Part shown: piece after piece, positions 7,868 through 16,323 of the stretch
Layout: the number at the start of each line of letters is the position of its first letter
How positions within the stretch are numbered: position 1 is the first letter of the stretch
DNA from: an uncultured Roseibium sp.
GTDB taxonomy: Bacteria; Pseudomonadota; Alphaproteobacteria; Rhizobiales; Stappiaceae
NCBI RefSeq assembly: GCF_963669205.1
Contig: NZ_OY769915.1
Location: 3,384,001 to 3,448,000 of the forward strand
DNA length: 64,000 nucleotides
Direction of reading: 5' to 3'
Position numbers and translations under genes: made by a program
The notes under the pieces: generated by a model
Told to the model about the DNA's origin: nothing
Seen by the model: the letters and a program-made list of their open reading frames with translations, nothing else
Database searches by the model: none

Positions 7868-7892
7868 CCTCCCTTTCGGGAGGTATTTTTTT
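7868..7892 (+). terminator. Intrinsic terminator of the tns operon
   Basis: CCTCCC TTTC GGGAGG is a perfect 6-bp stem with a tetraloop, followed by TATTTTTTT. It lies 148 bases after the last small gene, on the same strand. Confidence 0.8.
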
Positions 7893-8039
7893 GCCTGACG
7901 TCAGCTTTCCAAGCGTTTCTACCGAAATTGAGCAACACTTAGCTTTCATTTGAGTACTTCTTTGACCGAATTCCCGGATTGACTGAGCCAAACTGAGAAA
8001 TAAAATTGTTTATTTTCAATACCTTACATATTCCGTGCG

Positions 8040-8156
8040 CCATACTATGCTTACCAGCACAACCGCCAAGGCCGGCCAAACACCGGCCACAGCGCGGCTT
8101 CCGGCGCCCAGATGAAAAAGACCCGCCCATCGGCAACGATCGGGCGGGTTTTTGCT
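8040..8156 (+). ncRNA. Possible small RNA ending in a strong terminator
   Basis: A non-coding run with a GGCCGG/CCGGCC hairpin near 8070-8088 is followed by ACCCGCCC...GGGCGGGT (8121-8149) and TTTTTG. An AT-rich promoter-like stretch precedes it at about 7995-8045. With no gene upstream that would need this terminator, an intergenic small RNA is plausible. No known RNA family was recognised. Confidence 0.3.
8121..8154. terminator. Strong bidirectional terminator hairpin
   Basis: ACCCGCCC and GGGCGGGT flank a loop that itself can pair (ATCG...CGAT). T-tract TTTTTG follows on the plus strand and AAAAAG precedes, so it could also stop minus-strand transcripts coming from the methyltransferase gene. 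Confidence 0.75.
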
Positions 8157-8496
8157 TTGCAAGGCGGAGAATGCCGGTCGCGGGCGTCGGTAGGTAGGCG
8201 TTTGTTTCTGCAACGTGCAGATCATTTTCAACGGAGTTAGACACGAAATAGACGCCGCGAATTCAGCTGACCCGGACTGATGTCAATCGCAGGGGAGTAT
8301 CATTGGCGGTCACTTCCCAGGGATTTGCATTCAAGAGAAACGGTCATGTCCTGATGTGGTCCAGGGCGACCGCTCCGGCCGTTCACGAACAAGCCTCACC
8401 TGGGCGGCGATCGGCCGCCTGATGCGGTATGAACGACTATCCGAACTTTGGCCGAAGGCGGCATCTAAGGGCCGTCACGATCTCTCGCCTCGCCAA

Positions 8497-9339
8497 TCAT
8501 CGGGAACAGGAAAAGAGGTTCACCACGGCAGGTACCACTGCTGTGTCACCTTCTTTGAACTCTTCAAAGGCGACCGTTACCGCGCTTTCAATTGCGGCTG
8601 CGTCGGCTTCCGACCCGTTATGGGCCTTCATGATGCGCGCGGCCGGACCCACCTTGCTTGCGGCCCGCGCAGCGCTGGCAATGCCGCCCGGAGGCGTGAG
8701 CGCGATGTCCAGTTCGTGCGCTTCGATATTGGACACACCAGCCCGGGCCAACAGATCGGTGACACGCTTAAGGTCCTGAAAGGCTGTCGGACCCGGCTTA
8801 TCCGGGTCTGCCTTTGCCAGCGCCCCCAGCCTTTTCTCGGCCGCTTGTTCCGGGATCGCGAACCAGGGGTTCTTTGCCACGGAAGCCCAGCAGACGAAGA
8901 TCATTCTGCCGTTGCCAGTCAGGGCATTCGAAAGGTTCTTCAGGGCTGCGACCGTGTCGGAAAAGAAACTCATACCCAGTCGCGAGACAAGCAGGTCGAA
9001 AGGCCGGGCTGAAAAGTCATGGGTTTGTGCATCTGCCAAAAGAAAAGATGCGTTGGCAACGCCTTCCGTTTTCGCCCGGTTGGCAGCGCGTTTCAGAAGC
9101 GGATCGGAGATATCGACGCCAAGAACGTGCCCGCCCGGAGCGCGCCGGGCGGCTTGAAGTGTGCTTGCTCCGGTACCACAGCCGATATCGAGGATGCAGT
9201 CCGTTGATGCAATGCAGGCAGCATCGAGCATCTTGTCCAGCATCCCGGCCATCGCGGTATCCAGAGCATGTTCGTGTTCAATCCATTTCAGACCTGCAGG
9301 AGATGCCCAATACTCAGCCTGCACCTTGTTTGCATCCAT
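8497..9339 (-). CDS. Class I SAM-dependent methyltransferase (UbiE/COQ5-like)
   Basis: The 280-residue product has the class I motif I DIGCGTGAST, the acidic end of strand 2 in GVDISDPLL, a motif II region ADAQTHDF and PFDLLVSRLG. A signature FVCWASVAKNPWF follows. This is the pattern of small-molecule methyltransferases related to UbiE, and the substrate is not predictable. ATG 9339 is chosen because homologous proteins begin shortly before the AEYWASPAG segment; a longer frame from 9375 exists. It is a single gene, tail to tail with the tns-side non-coding region and 86 bases from the caspase-like gene. Confidence 0.8.
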   Translation of the reverse strand: MDANKVQAEYWASPAGLKWIEHEHALDTAMAGMLDKMLDAACIASTDCILDIGCGTGASTLQAARRAPGGHVLGVDISDPLLKRAANRAKTEGVANASFLLADAQTHDFSARPFDLLVSRLGMSFFSDTVAALKNLSNALTGNGRMIFVCWASVAKNPWFAIPEQAAEKRLGALAKADPDKPGPTAFQDLKRVTDLLARAGVSNIEAHELDIALTPPGGIASAARAASKVGPAARIMKAHNGSEADAAAIESAVTVAFEEFKEGDTAVVPAVVNLFSCSR

Positions 9340-9424
9340 CAATTGCCACCCTGTTTCGGTCAGCCTAACAGGCATTTGCCACGCCGGAAACGATCAGGCG
9401 GCCATGTCTCGAAGGCAACCACAA

Positions 9425-11197
9425 TCAGTCGATTTCAATGATGATGCCCGTATGGACCACGTGGGCATCCGCCCAACGGTTATACGGCACCGGGGGTTCA
9501 TTGAAGAACGCGGCCATCACCGCCTGGCCCTCGCCACTGTTGTTTGGCTGGCTCGGGAACCACGGTATCCAGTCGGCGGGTTCACCGGTCACCCAGCCCC
9601 AGCCGCCATCGGGTTCGCGCGCGCCCTCCGTTTGTTGCAAACCGAAGGTCGGACCAACATAGGAATTGTCGCCATGGTCGCGCCAGAACCTCTTGTCGTC
9701 CTTGACCAGACGAAAAACGAAGTCGTTTTCTTCCGGTGTCGTGAGCGTCGCCAGATGTCCCCCGCTTCGCTTGGCAAGCGCATTCGCCCCATCGATCCTC
9801 GCACAGCACCATGTCAGTACGCCGATAAACAGTCGATCTTCGAAAAAGCCGTACACAAACTCCTTGCCTGTAAGCGCGGTTGCCGCTTTCAAAAGCCGTG
9901 GATCCGTCTCGAGAAGGGCCAGCGTTTTCGGGTCATAACGGCGTGCGTTGCTGGAGGACACGATCGGGACTGAACTGGTTTCAGCCGCAATCAGTTCGAT
10001 TTGCAGCGCCTCTGCCGTCCCTGCGGTTACCACACCGGTTGACGGCAGCCCGGCCGCCGCCTGGAAATCAGCAATCGCCCGGCGCGTCCGCGTCCCGATC
10101 ACGCTGTCCTCAGGACCTGCGTCGTAGCCGCGCGCGTTCAATGCCGCCTGCACCGCCTGGGCGTCTGCCTTCGACAGACCAAGCGACTGCTCGGCCGAGG
10201 CCGCCGCTTCGCGCGCGACAGTGATCTGACCGCTCTCGGCAACGACGCTCCCCGGCGCGCCTGCAAGTGCTGCGGCCGTCAGTTCCTCGCGCGCAGTCAG
10301 CGCCAGATCGCGCATCGAACCTGCCGGAAACCGCTTCAGGTAGATGTCCCAGGCCCGCTCGGTGTTGATCGCCAGCGCCGCCTCGAAGATCGCCTCCTCC
10401 TGCGCCGCGGCGATGGCTGCGCCCTCACCTCCTGCGGCAAGGTTCAGATACACCTCAAGTGCCAGGTCGTTCGTCACCGTCGGAACCTGTTTGTCCTCGG
10501 TGTCGGCCTTGACGTCGCGGATTACACGCTTCATCAGCGTCAGGATCTCGACATTCTCGGTCGGCAGGTGCTTCGCCAGTGCCGCCGTGAAAGGCGAGTT
10601 CCCCGCAGCACCATCATAGGCGACCTGCCCGGGCGAGGCCGCGAACATCAGCATCGAGCCCTGGAAGCGCCCCGCCATCGGCGCGAGACCCCGCGTCGCA
10701 AGCGCCCGCGTCGGTGAAAAGTTCTGGGTATAGAACTCGGTGGCCAGCGGATTGTCCCGGCAGGCGTCAATGAAGACCAGGGCAGCGCGTGCTCTTTCCT
10801 CGAGCATCTGCACGATCCGGTTGAGCGGCAGCGCCTCGCTCTGCACGTCGAAGGCACTCCGCAACGCAGCATCCACGCCCAACAGGAAGTTCTGTCCCTC
10901 GAACTGCATACCGTGGCCGGCGTAGTAAAAGAGAGTTACGTCCGCACCCTCGGTCCGGTCGAGGAAGGCCGAGAACTCGGATGCCAGTCCTGCCCGCGTC
11001 AGGTCGGTCGCCAGGGTGACTTCGAAGCCCAGTCCTTCGAGCGTCTCAGCCACGAGGCGTGCGTCGTTGACCGGATTGGCGAGCGGCCCCGCGTTGGCGT
11101 AGTCCGCGTTGCCGACGATGAACGCCGTGCGTTTCTCTGCAAGGGCAGGAAACGCTCCCAGCAACAACACAAAGGCAAAAACATGAAATCGAAACAT
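9425..11197 (-). CDS. Secreted caspase-like (C14) protein with PG-binding and C-type lectin domains
   Basis: This 590-residue protein has a clear signal peptide (residues 1-20, ends FPALA). Residues 22-250 form a caspase/metacaspase domain with the dyad His95 (FYYAGHG) and Cys146 (FIDACRDNP), both intact. Residues about 330-400 match a peptidoglycan-binding type 1 domain (VQAALNARGYDAGP, GTRTRRAIADFQ). Residues about 440-590 match a C-type-lectin-like domain (GGHLATLTTPEEN, WGWVTGEP, PSQPNNSGEGQ, RWADAH). Caspase plus PG-binding is known in alphaproteobacteria; a lectin-like C-terminus added to both is unusual. It is divergent from a metalloprotease gene, with a 337-bp intergenic region between them. 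Whether it cleaves proteins in the periplasm is not known. Confidence 0.85.
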   Translation of the reverse strand: MFRFHVFAFVLLLGAFPALAEKRTAFIVGNADYANAGPLANPVNDARLVAETLEGLGFEVTLATDLTRAGLASEFSAFLDRTEGADVTLFYYAGHGMQFEGQNFLLGVDAALRSAFDVQSEALPLNRIVQMLEERARAALVFIDACRDNPLATEFYTQNFSPTRALATRGLAPMAGRFQGSMLMFAASPGQVAYDGAAGNSPFTAALAKHLPTENVEILTLMKRVIRDVKADTEDKQVPTVTNDLALEVYLNLAAGGEGAAIAAAQEEAIFEAALAINTERAWDIYLKRFPAGSMRDLALTAREELTAAALAGAPGSVVAESGQITVAREAAASAEQSLGLSKADAQAVQAALNARGYDAGPEDSVIGTRTRRAIADFQAAAGLPSTGVVTAGTAEALQIELIAAETSSVPIVSSSNARRYDPKTLALLETDPRLLKAATALTGKEFVYGFFEDRLFIGVLTWCCARIDGANALAKRSGGHLATLTTPEENDFVFRLVKDDKRFWRDHGDNSYVGPTFGLQQTEGAREPDGGWGWVTGEPADWIPWFPSQPNNSGEGQAVMAAFFNEPPVPYNRWADAHVVHTGIIIEID

Positions 11198-11534
11198 TGG
11201 AACCCTACCGGCAATTTATCCGTTCAGAACAATTCACTTGATATGAATACCTAACGCTGCGGCAAGCGACAAGCTTCTGGCCATCAACCGCTGGCGTGTC
11301 CCACAAGAACAATCGGAACTGACGCGCTGCGATGGCGTGCAGAACTATCGCATACTTTACGCAAAGGAAATTCTGGTAAATTGTCAGCACGGTGTAGTAG
11401 TGTTTGAACAAGCGTCTATTGAGCGCCGCACCGTGCTTTACTTTGTAATAATGATTTCAATGTTCTGCGGCCATGAAGGCCGCACTGTCGAGTAGTCAGT
11501 TCATTTGGCTGTCAATTGTTCCGAAGGGGGCAAG
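11198..11534. promoter_or_regulatory. Divergent intergenic region with two hairpins
   Basis: This region separates the divergent caspase-like and metalloprotease genes. It contains an 8-bp inverted repeat GCACGGTG (11387-11394) / CACCGTGC (11429-11436) and a compact hairpin TGCGGCC ATGAA GGCCGCA (11466-11484) about 50 bases before the metalloprotease start. Both could be regulatory. No further gene is seen. Confidence 0.4.
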
Positions 11535-12881
11535 ATGGTATTCGATATTCAAGCCGCGCTGAAACGTATTGCAAGCGTATTCGGCCAAACCGATGAGCAA
11601 GCCCCTGCCCCAACCGGTGATGACGGCCTCCTGCCGGGTCAGATTGCCGGAGCGCTGCAGCCGCAGCCCTACGCCAGTGTGACGGAGTGGCCGGAGGATG
11701 TCCTAGCAACGATCCGGTATCGCCAGTCCACGAGCTATCGTGAAGTATCGCGGGCGCTCGGGATCAAGGGCGGTGCAGCAGCCGCGTTCGAGCATCTCCG
11801 GGAAACGCCGCGACCGGGCCTGACACCGGAGCAGTTTCGCGACTATATGGGCTGGCAATCGCTCTTTTCCGACGAAGAGCTTGAAGCCGCCAAGCAGACA
11901 ATTGCCGATTCTGATGCAGCCGAGCCCGAGCTGCCGCAATTCGACCTGGAAGATGACCTTGTTCGGCAGCGCTGGTTCCGAATCCAGAACGTGCTGGAAG
12001 AACAGGCGTTGCGTCATGTCGGCCAGCCGCTGCATATGCTGCCCTATATCGCCACCCTCCCGGAGGGAGACATCAACGCGCGTGTCGTCCCGACATTGGA
12101 CGGCGACAACTATGTCATTTTCTACGACCACGGCATGATGCGCTATCTCCGCGACTTCGCCGCGCTGGCATGTTGGGTGGCGCCGCCGATCGATCCCGTC
12201 GCCCTGTTGGATGACCGGGCGATCGCGCAACTGCCCCGCTCCCATACCTTGCCACCCGGCACGATCGACGTGTGCCTCAACACCCTGCGGCGCTACATCT
12301 ATGAAGGAACGCCTGAAGCCGACGCGCCCTACGTGTCCCCGCCGGAATGGAACAGGCATCTGTTTGTGCCTGTTTTCCAGAACATGCTGAGTTTTGTCGT
12401 GGCCCACGAGCAAGGACACGTGCGCCTCGGACACTTCGCGACGAACCGTTTCGGTCCGGTGCCCGAAGGAGAGGCAGATGGTAACGCGGCCTTCCTGATT
12501 TCCTATCAATCCATGCTTGGCGGCCAGTCGTGGTCGGTTCCGTTCTGGTGTGCCGACTTGGCCCTCATCGCCTTCCGCATGCTGGATCATGCCTTGTGCG
12601 TGCTGGAACACGGGAAGACCGGTCTGCCCTGGAAAGATGAGATATACCCCGCGCCGGAAGAGCGCCGCACAAGCCTGACGAACTACGTACCCGACGATAT
12701 CCCGGACATATCGAGATTGGCGACCGGCAGCCTCATCGGCATGAACAATTCTCTTTTTGCCATGGTTGAGGAGCAGGTCACCCTGTTTCTCGTCAGTGAC
12801 TACACGAAGGGGCTGCGGCCGTCTCCGCTGTGGAACGGGCGCGTTCGCCGGACATGGGGCCGCGCTGCGCAAACGCCGTAG
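11535..12881 (+). CDS. Putative HExxH zinc metalloprotease
   Basis: This 448-residue protein carries VVAHEQGH (His291, Glu292, His295), followed by EGEADGNAAF (Glu313, Asp315), the HExxH plus downstream E-x-D arrangement of gluzincin-type peptidases such as M48. No signal peptide or membrane helix is visible, so a cytosolic role is likely. The first 140 residues are Pro/Gln-rich and then helical, with no recognised domain. ATG 11535 follows GAAGGGGGC; a TTG at 11505 is rejected. It is followed after 43 bases by a 131-residue gene on the same strand and faces a caspase-like gene, which makes a protease-based effector module conceivable. The exact family is not recognised. Confidence 0.7.
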   Translation: MVFDIQAALKRIASVFGQTDEQAPAPTGDDGLLPGQIAGALQPQPYASVTEWPEDVLATIRYRQSTSYREVSRALGIKGGAAAAFEHLRETPRPGLTPEQFRDYMGWQSLFSDEELEAAKQTIADSDAAEPELPQFDLEDDLVRQRWFRIQNVLEEQALRHVGQPLHMLPYIATLPEGDINARVVPTLDGDNYVIFYDHGMMRYLRDFAALACWVAPPIDPVALLDDRAIAQLPRSHTLPPGTIDVCLNTLRRYIYEGTPEADAPYVSPPEWNRHLFVPVFQNMLSFVVAHEQGHVRLGHFATNRFGPVPEGEADGNAAFLISYQSMLGGQSWSVPFWCADLALIAFRMLDHALCVLEHGKTGLPWKDEIYPAPEERRTSLTNYVPDDIPDISRLATGSLIGMNNSLFAMVEEQVTLFLVSDYTKGLRPSPLWNGRVRRTWGRAAQTP

Positions 12882-12924
12882 CAACGTCTAAAGCACGTCA
12901 TTCGATCAGGAGGATGGAAACAAC

Positions 12925-13320
12925 ATGGATACGATGACGACCGTTGAAATCGACGTGGAGTTCACGCCCGATTCGCCGGAGGAACAGGCGAGTATCGAGA
13001 GCGCCGTCAGGGAGGCGGCGGAAGGCGACAGCTTCAAGGCCGGCAAGGGACTTGGTGCCAGCGGTTTCGAGCTGACGATCCTGGCAATCCTCGGCATCCG
13101 CGCTCTCGTCGACCTCGTCATGCTCATTCGCCGGGAATGGCGCACGGGCGTCATCGTCGATTTCGAGGGCGAGAAAGTGCGTGTCACGAAAGATCCGGAC
13201 CTGCCTAGAGGCGAAGTCATCATTTTCCACAAGGACGGCACCAAGGTGACGCGAAAACAAAACGAGATTGACGGGCTCGGCGATCTGATCGCCGCCGCCG
13301 CCAAGGTGTCTTCCAAATAG
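12925..13320 (+). CDS. 131-aa protein, partner of the metalloprotease; EACC1-like by appearance
   Basis: The product has an acidic N-terminal strand/helix part, one hydrophobic helix (about residues 50-70, ELTILAILGIRALVDLVMLI), then beta-rich segments (GVIVDFEGEKVRV, EVIIFHKDGTKV) and a C-terminal helix. This layout, a strand then hydrophobic helix then two beta-hairpins with a DGT turn, recalls the small 'effector-associated constant component' proteins reported beside caspase, trypsin and other effectors in bacterial conflict systems. That resemblance is by eye and unproven. AGGAGG lies 12 bases before ATG 12925. The gene is probably cotranscribed with the metalloprotease. Confidence 0.5.
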   Translation: MDTMTTVEIDVEFTPDSPEEQASIESAVREAAEGDSFKAGKGLGASGFELTILAILGIRALVDLVMLIRREWRTGVIVDFEGEKVRVTKDPDLPRGEVIIFHKDGTKVTRKQNEIDGLGDLIAAAAKVSSK

Positions 13321-13356
13321 CGGCAGACATGAGCGGCGGCGACGCAGACCCCGGGC

Positions 13357-14661
13357 TTAGCCGAAACGCTGTTCCATCTCGCGGCGGATCCTGACGGCAT
13401 CGGCGGTCTCGTCGATGTCAACGTCGTCCCAGGTCACGATCTGACCTGCGGGAATGCTGTTTTTCAGTTTGACGCCGTGAGCAAGGCCGATCGGCAGTGC
13501 ACCGCGTCCAAGCGAGGTTTTCGCCGGCAACAGCTTGCCCCAGACGGTTGACCCGCCTTCGCCGTCCAGTCTGTCGCCGGTTGAAAGGTCGCGTTTCGCC
13601 GTCGCGGCGACATCGGCGTCGAAGGACAGCGTCGAGCCGGTCGGCTTGCCGAGCAATGCGGCAGACAGGATGGAAACGTTCAACTCGAGCCCGATCAGGT
13701 GAAAGGGCTTGTACATCGCCGAGTAGCGTCCGGAGGCATCCGTATTCATGCCGTATTGCCGGAAACAGGCGGCGGCGTAAGGGTTCGGCGCTTCGATGAC
13801 CACATAGACGCCCCAGCGAAGATCCCGGAAAACCGGACGGCCATCCCGCTCCAGGGAAGACACGACTTCCACCATGCCTTTTCCGGCCAGTTGACCGCCA
13901 TCTTCAACGGGGTGCAGAACATGCGCCAGATCATCCATACCGGCAGGCGGAAACAGCAGCCCGTCCGGCGGCGGCGTCAGACCCGTCGCATTGGCAATCG
14001 CAGCCATTTCCAGCGCGGACTTGGTGCCATCGAGGAAGCTGTTGAACATCTGCGCGTTCATGCCGGCGTCCGCAGCCTGTTCTGGCGTCAGGCCATAGTG
14101 ATCCCAGACCGTGTCCGGCGTGCAAGCATGGTAGCTGGGCAGGTATTTCGTGCCCTTGCCTGCCGCGACAACGCTGAACCCGCAGGACCGGGCCCATTCC
14201 ACCATTTCACAGGTCAGCGCCGGCTGGTCGCCATAGGCCATCGAGTAGACCACGCCGGCAGCACGCGCCTCTTCCGCCAGGAGCGCACCGGCCAGCACAT
14301 CGGCTTCGACATTGACCATGACAACGTGCCGGCCCTGCCGGATTGCCTCCCGGGCATGAACCAGGCCCGCAACAGGGTTGCCGGTCGCTTCGACAACGAC
14401 ATCCACATCGTCACGCGCCATCATCGCAATGGCGTCGTCGGTGAAGTCGACGCCGCCGACCAGATCCTCCGTCCAGCCGACTTCCGCGCACGCCTTGCGG
14501 GCATTGTCGGGACGCAGATCCGCGATTGCCGACACTGTCAGCCCCGGCGTGGTCGGAACCTGGCTCAAGAACATCGATCCGAATTTACCGGCACCGATCA
14601 GCCCCACCCGCACCGGCTGTTCCGCTGCAACGCGTGCCAACAGTTCCTGATAAACGAACAT
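13357..14661 (-). CDS. NAD(P)-dependent homoserine-dehydrogenase-like oxidoreductase with SAF domain
   Basis: The 434-residue protein begins with a Rossmann domain (VRVGLIGAGKFGSMF) and a homoserine-dehydrogenase-like middle region (DVVVEATGNP, GKGTKYLPSYH, DGTKSALEMAAIANATGL). It ends in a SAF-type segment (about 340-425: GRGALPIGLAHGVKLKN, IPAGQIVTWDDV). Members of this group are annotated as SAF-domain oxidoreductases of sugar-acid or polyol catabolism, and the true substrate is unknown. It lacks the C-terminal ACT domain of regulatory homoserine dehydrogenases. It stands alone, convergent with the preceding small gene. Confidence 0.75.
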   Translation of the reverse strand: MFVYQELLARVAAEQPVRVGLIGAGKFGSMFLSQVPTTPGLTVSAIADLRPDNARKACAEVGWTEDLVGGVDFTDDAIAMMARDDVDVVVEATGNPVAGLVHAREAIRQGRHVVMVNVEADVLAGALLAEEARAAGVVYSMAYGDQPALTCEMVEWARSCGFSVVAAGKGTKYLPSYHACTPDTVWDHYGLTPEQAADAGMNAQMFNSFLDGTKSALEMAAIANATGLTPPPDGLLFPPAGMDDLAHVLHPVEDGGQLAGKGMVEVVSSLERDGRPVFRDLRWGVYVVIEAPNPYAAACFRQYGMNTDASGRYSAMYKPFHLIGLELNVSILSAALLGKPTGSTLSFDADVAATAKRDLSTGDRLDGEGGSTVWGKLLPAKTSLGRGALPIGLAHGVKLKNSIPAGQIVTWDDVDIDETADAVRIRREMEQRFG

Positions 14662-14862
14662 GTACCTCCCCTTTTCGACTGTTGTCCTGTAAAGCCAACC
14701 CAGTCAGAGCGTTAGAATTCAAAGATTGCCAGACTGATGTCAACTCGGCTTTCGCCGGCGCGCACCGCGTCCGGTCAGCAACGACGGCCGCGCCGGACCG
14801 ATGCTCCGGTTTGCCGCAACTCTGCACTTCCCTTTGTCCGCCCGACCTGCCACGGTGCCGGC

Positions 14863-15582
14863 ATGAGCAGACTGTTTGAAGAACTGGACTACGCCCCGAC
14901 GCTGATCGGCGCGATTTCACTGCGGCGAAGGCATATCCTGTCGCTAGGGACCGATGTCTTTGAAGTCCTGCTCGGGGATGAACACCTGATGTCGAGCCTG
15001 TTCACCGCTTCCGAAATCGCACTCGCCGACAAGGGAATGGCCGCGCTGGAGGGCGACCAGCTGGATGTGCTGGTGGGCGGTCTCGGTCTCGGTTACACGG
15101 CAAGGGCCGTGCTGGCGGATGACCGCCTTCTCTCTCTTGATGTCGTCGATCTTCTGGAACCCGTGATCCGCTGGCACCGGGAGGGACTGGTGCCGATGAA
15201 AACCGAGCTCGCCGACGACCCGAAATGCCGGCTTGTTCAAGGAGACTTCTTCGCGCTGGCGGCATCGCGGGATGGATTTGATGCCGAGCGCCCAGGACAC
15301 CGGTATGACGCGCTTCTCATCGACATCGACCACACTCCGGAGCGGCTCCTCCACGGTGGATCGAAAGGGTTCTACACGAGCGAAGGGCTGCGCGCCGTGC
15401 AGCGCTTTCTGAAACCAGGCGGGATCGTCGGGCTTTGGTCGGATGAACCCCCCGATGAAGCCATCACCGCGCTGCTGGCCGGAGCTTTTGATCAGGCCTG
15501 GGCGGAGCCCGTCAAATTCGAAAACCCGTTGCAGGACGGGCGCGAAGTCACCCAGGCCGTTTATCTCGGACGCAAGGCCTGA
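14863..15582 (+). CDS. Spermidine-synthase-like protein
   Basis: The 239-residue product shows the nucleotide-binding strand VLVGGLGLGYTARAVL, an acidic strand end at SLDVVDLLEPVI and the DALLIDIDHTPERLLH segment, as in spermidine-synthase-like Rossmann proteins. The N-terminal tetramerisation region is reduced, so a polyamine product is not certain; some relatives are uncharacterised methyltransferase-like proteins. ATG 14863 is chosen since the extra 42 residues from 14737 are Arg-rich and poor in coding character. The stop lies three bases from the end of the convergent DUF938 gene. Confidence 0.75.
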   Translation: MSRLFEELDYAPTLIGAISLRRRHILSLGTDVFEVLLGDEHLMSSLFTASEIALADKGMAALEGDQLDVLVGGLGLGYTARAVLADDRLLSLDVVDLLEPVIRWHREGLVPMKTELADDPKCRLVQGDFFALAASRDGFDAERPGHRYDALLIDIDHTPERLLHGGSKGFYTSEGLRAVQRFLKPGGIVGLWSDEPPDEAITALLAGAFDQAWAEPVKFENPLQDGREVTQAVYLGRKA

Positions 15583-15585
15583 TCG

Positions 15586-16224
15586 TCACGGGGTGACGAA
15601 TGTCAGAAGCAGGTTGTTCGCCGGCATCGCATCGTTGGCCAAGGGCGAAAACCCGGCCGAACCTGCAACTTCAGACACCGCCTCGACCGACTTGTACCCG
15701 ATCGCTGGATCTCGGGCGCGCAGCGACGCGTCAAATGAACGATCACCATCCGAAGCGTACGAGGCCCCTCTCAGAAACGGGCCGTAGACAATCACCCGGC
15801 CGCCGTCACTCAATGCTGCGCGCGCATCGTCAAAAAACCGCGAAACGAATGTTGCAGGTACGAGGTGAAGAAGATTGATCGTGAGGACCGCCTGCGCGAA
15901 TCCCTGCCCGACCGGCCAGGAACCCGAGACATCGATGGCCAGCGGTTCGGCAAGGTTGCTCAGACCGCTGCTGCGCTGCCACGCTGCAATACTCTCCCTT
16001 TGTCCGGGATCGACGTCGGAGGGGACCCAGTCAAGCGACGGAAACGCTTCTGCGAACGCGGCCGCATGCTGACCGGTGCCGCTCGCCACTTCCAGAACGC
16101 GTCCTTCGGGCGGCAACCGTTGCCGGAGAGCCTCGATCAGCGGACCACTGTTGCGCAGGGCCGCTGGGGCGGTTCGACGTCCGTCGGCAGCTTCGTTCGC
16201 CTGTTGAATGATATGTCTTGCCAT
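15586..16224 (-). CDS. DUF938 family SAM methyltransferase-like protein
   Basis: The 212-residue protein has RVLEVASGTGQHAAAFA (SAM motif I), VPSDVDPGQRESI, a TINLLHLVP strand and DGGRVIVYGPF, the diagnostic layout of DUF938. It contains no transmembrane part. Biological role unknown. It ends three bases from the spermidine-synthase-like gene and starts 99 bases after the MarR gene stop, so the MarR gene and this one could be read together. Confidence 0.8.
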   Translation of the reverse strand: MARHIIQQANEAADGRRTAPAALRNSGPLIEALRQRLPPEGRVLEVASGTGQHAAAFAEAFPSLDWVPSDVDPGQRESIAAWQRSSGLSNLAEPLAIDVSGSWPVGQGFAQAVLTINLLHLVPATFVSRFFDDARAALSDGGRVIVYGPFLRGASYASDGDRSFDASLRARDPAIGYKSVEAVSEVAGSAGFSPLANDAMPANNLLLTFVTP

Positions 16225-16323
16225 GACGCGACGATGCCAGCGGGCAAGAGCCGCGTCCAGCCCGCAAAGCGGCGGATCAAATGACTTTTTCCGGAGCTTC
16301 GTCTCAACGAAGAAATGCGGATT

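Larger units (their letters stand above)
7721..8496. other. 776-bp non-coding stretch behind the tns operon
   Basis: No coding frame is convincing. It contains an imperfect inverted repeat (GAAGTTTG at 7757-7764 facing CGAACTTC at 7779-7786), a strong terminator at 7868-7892, an AT-rich part at 7990-8030 that could hold a promoter, a GC-rich hairpin (GGCCGG/CCGGCC near 8070-8088) and a second terminator at 8121-8154. I looked here for the transposon left end (repeated CGACA) and did not find one. Confidence 0.5.

Noticed and set aside
7721..8496. Left end of the Tn7-like element near the tns operon
   Set aside because: No repeated CGACA motifs and no inverse of the 771 end could be found; the left end is either farther away or lost.
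8356..9012. Long plus-strand frame opposite the methyltransferase
   Set aside because: It is the antisense shadow of a gene with clear SAM-binding motifs.
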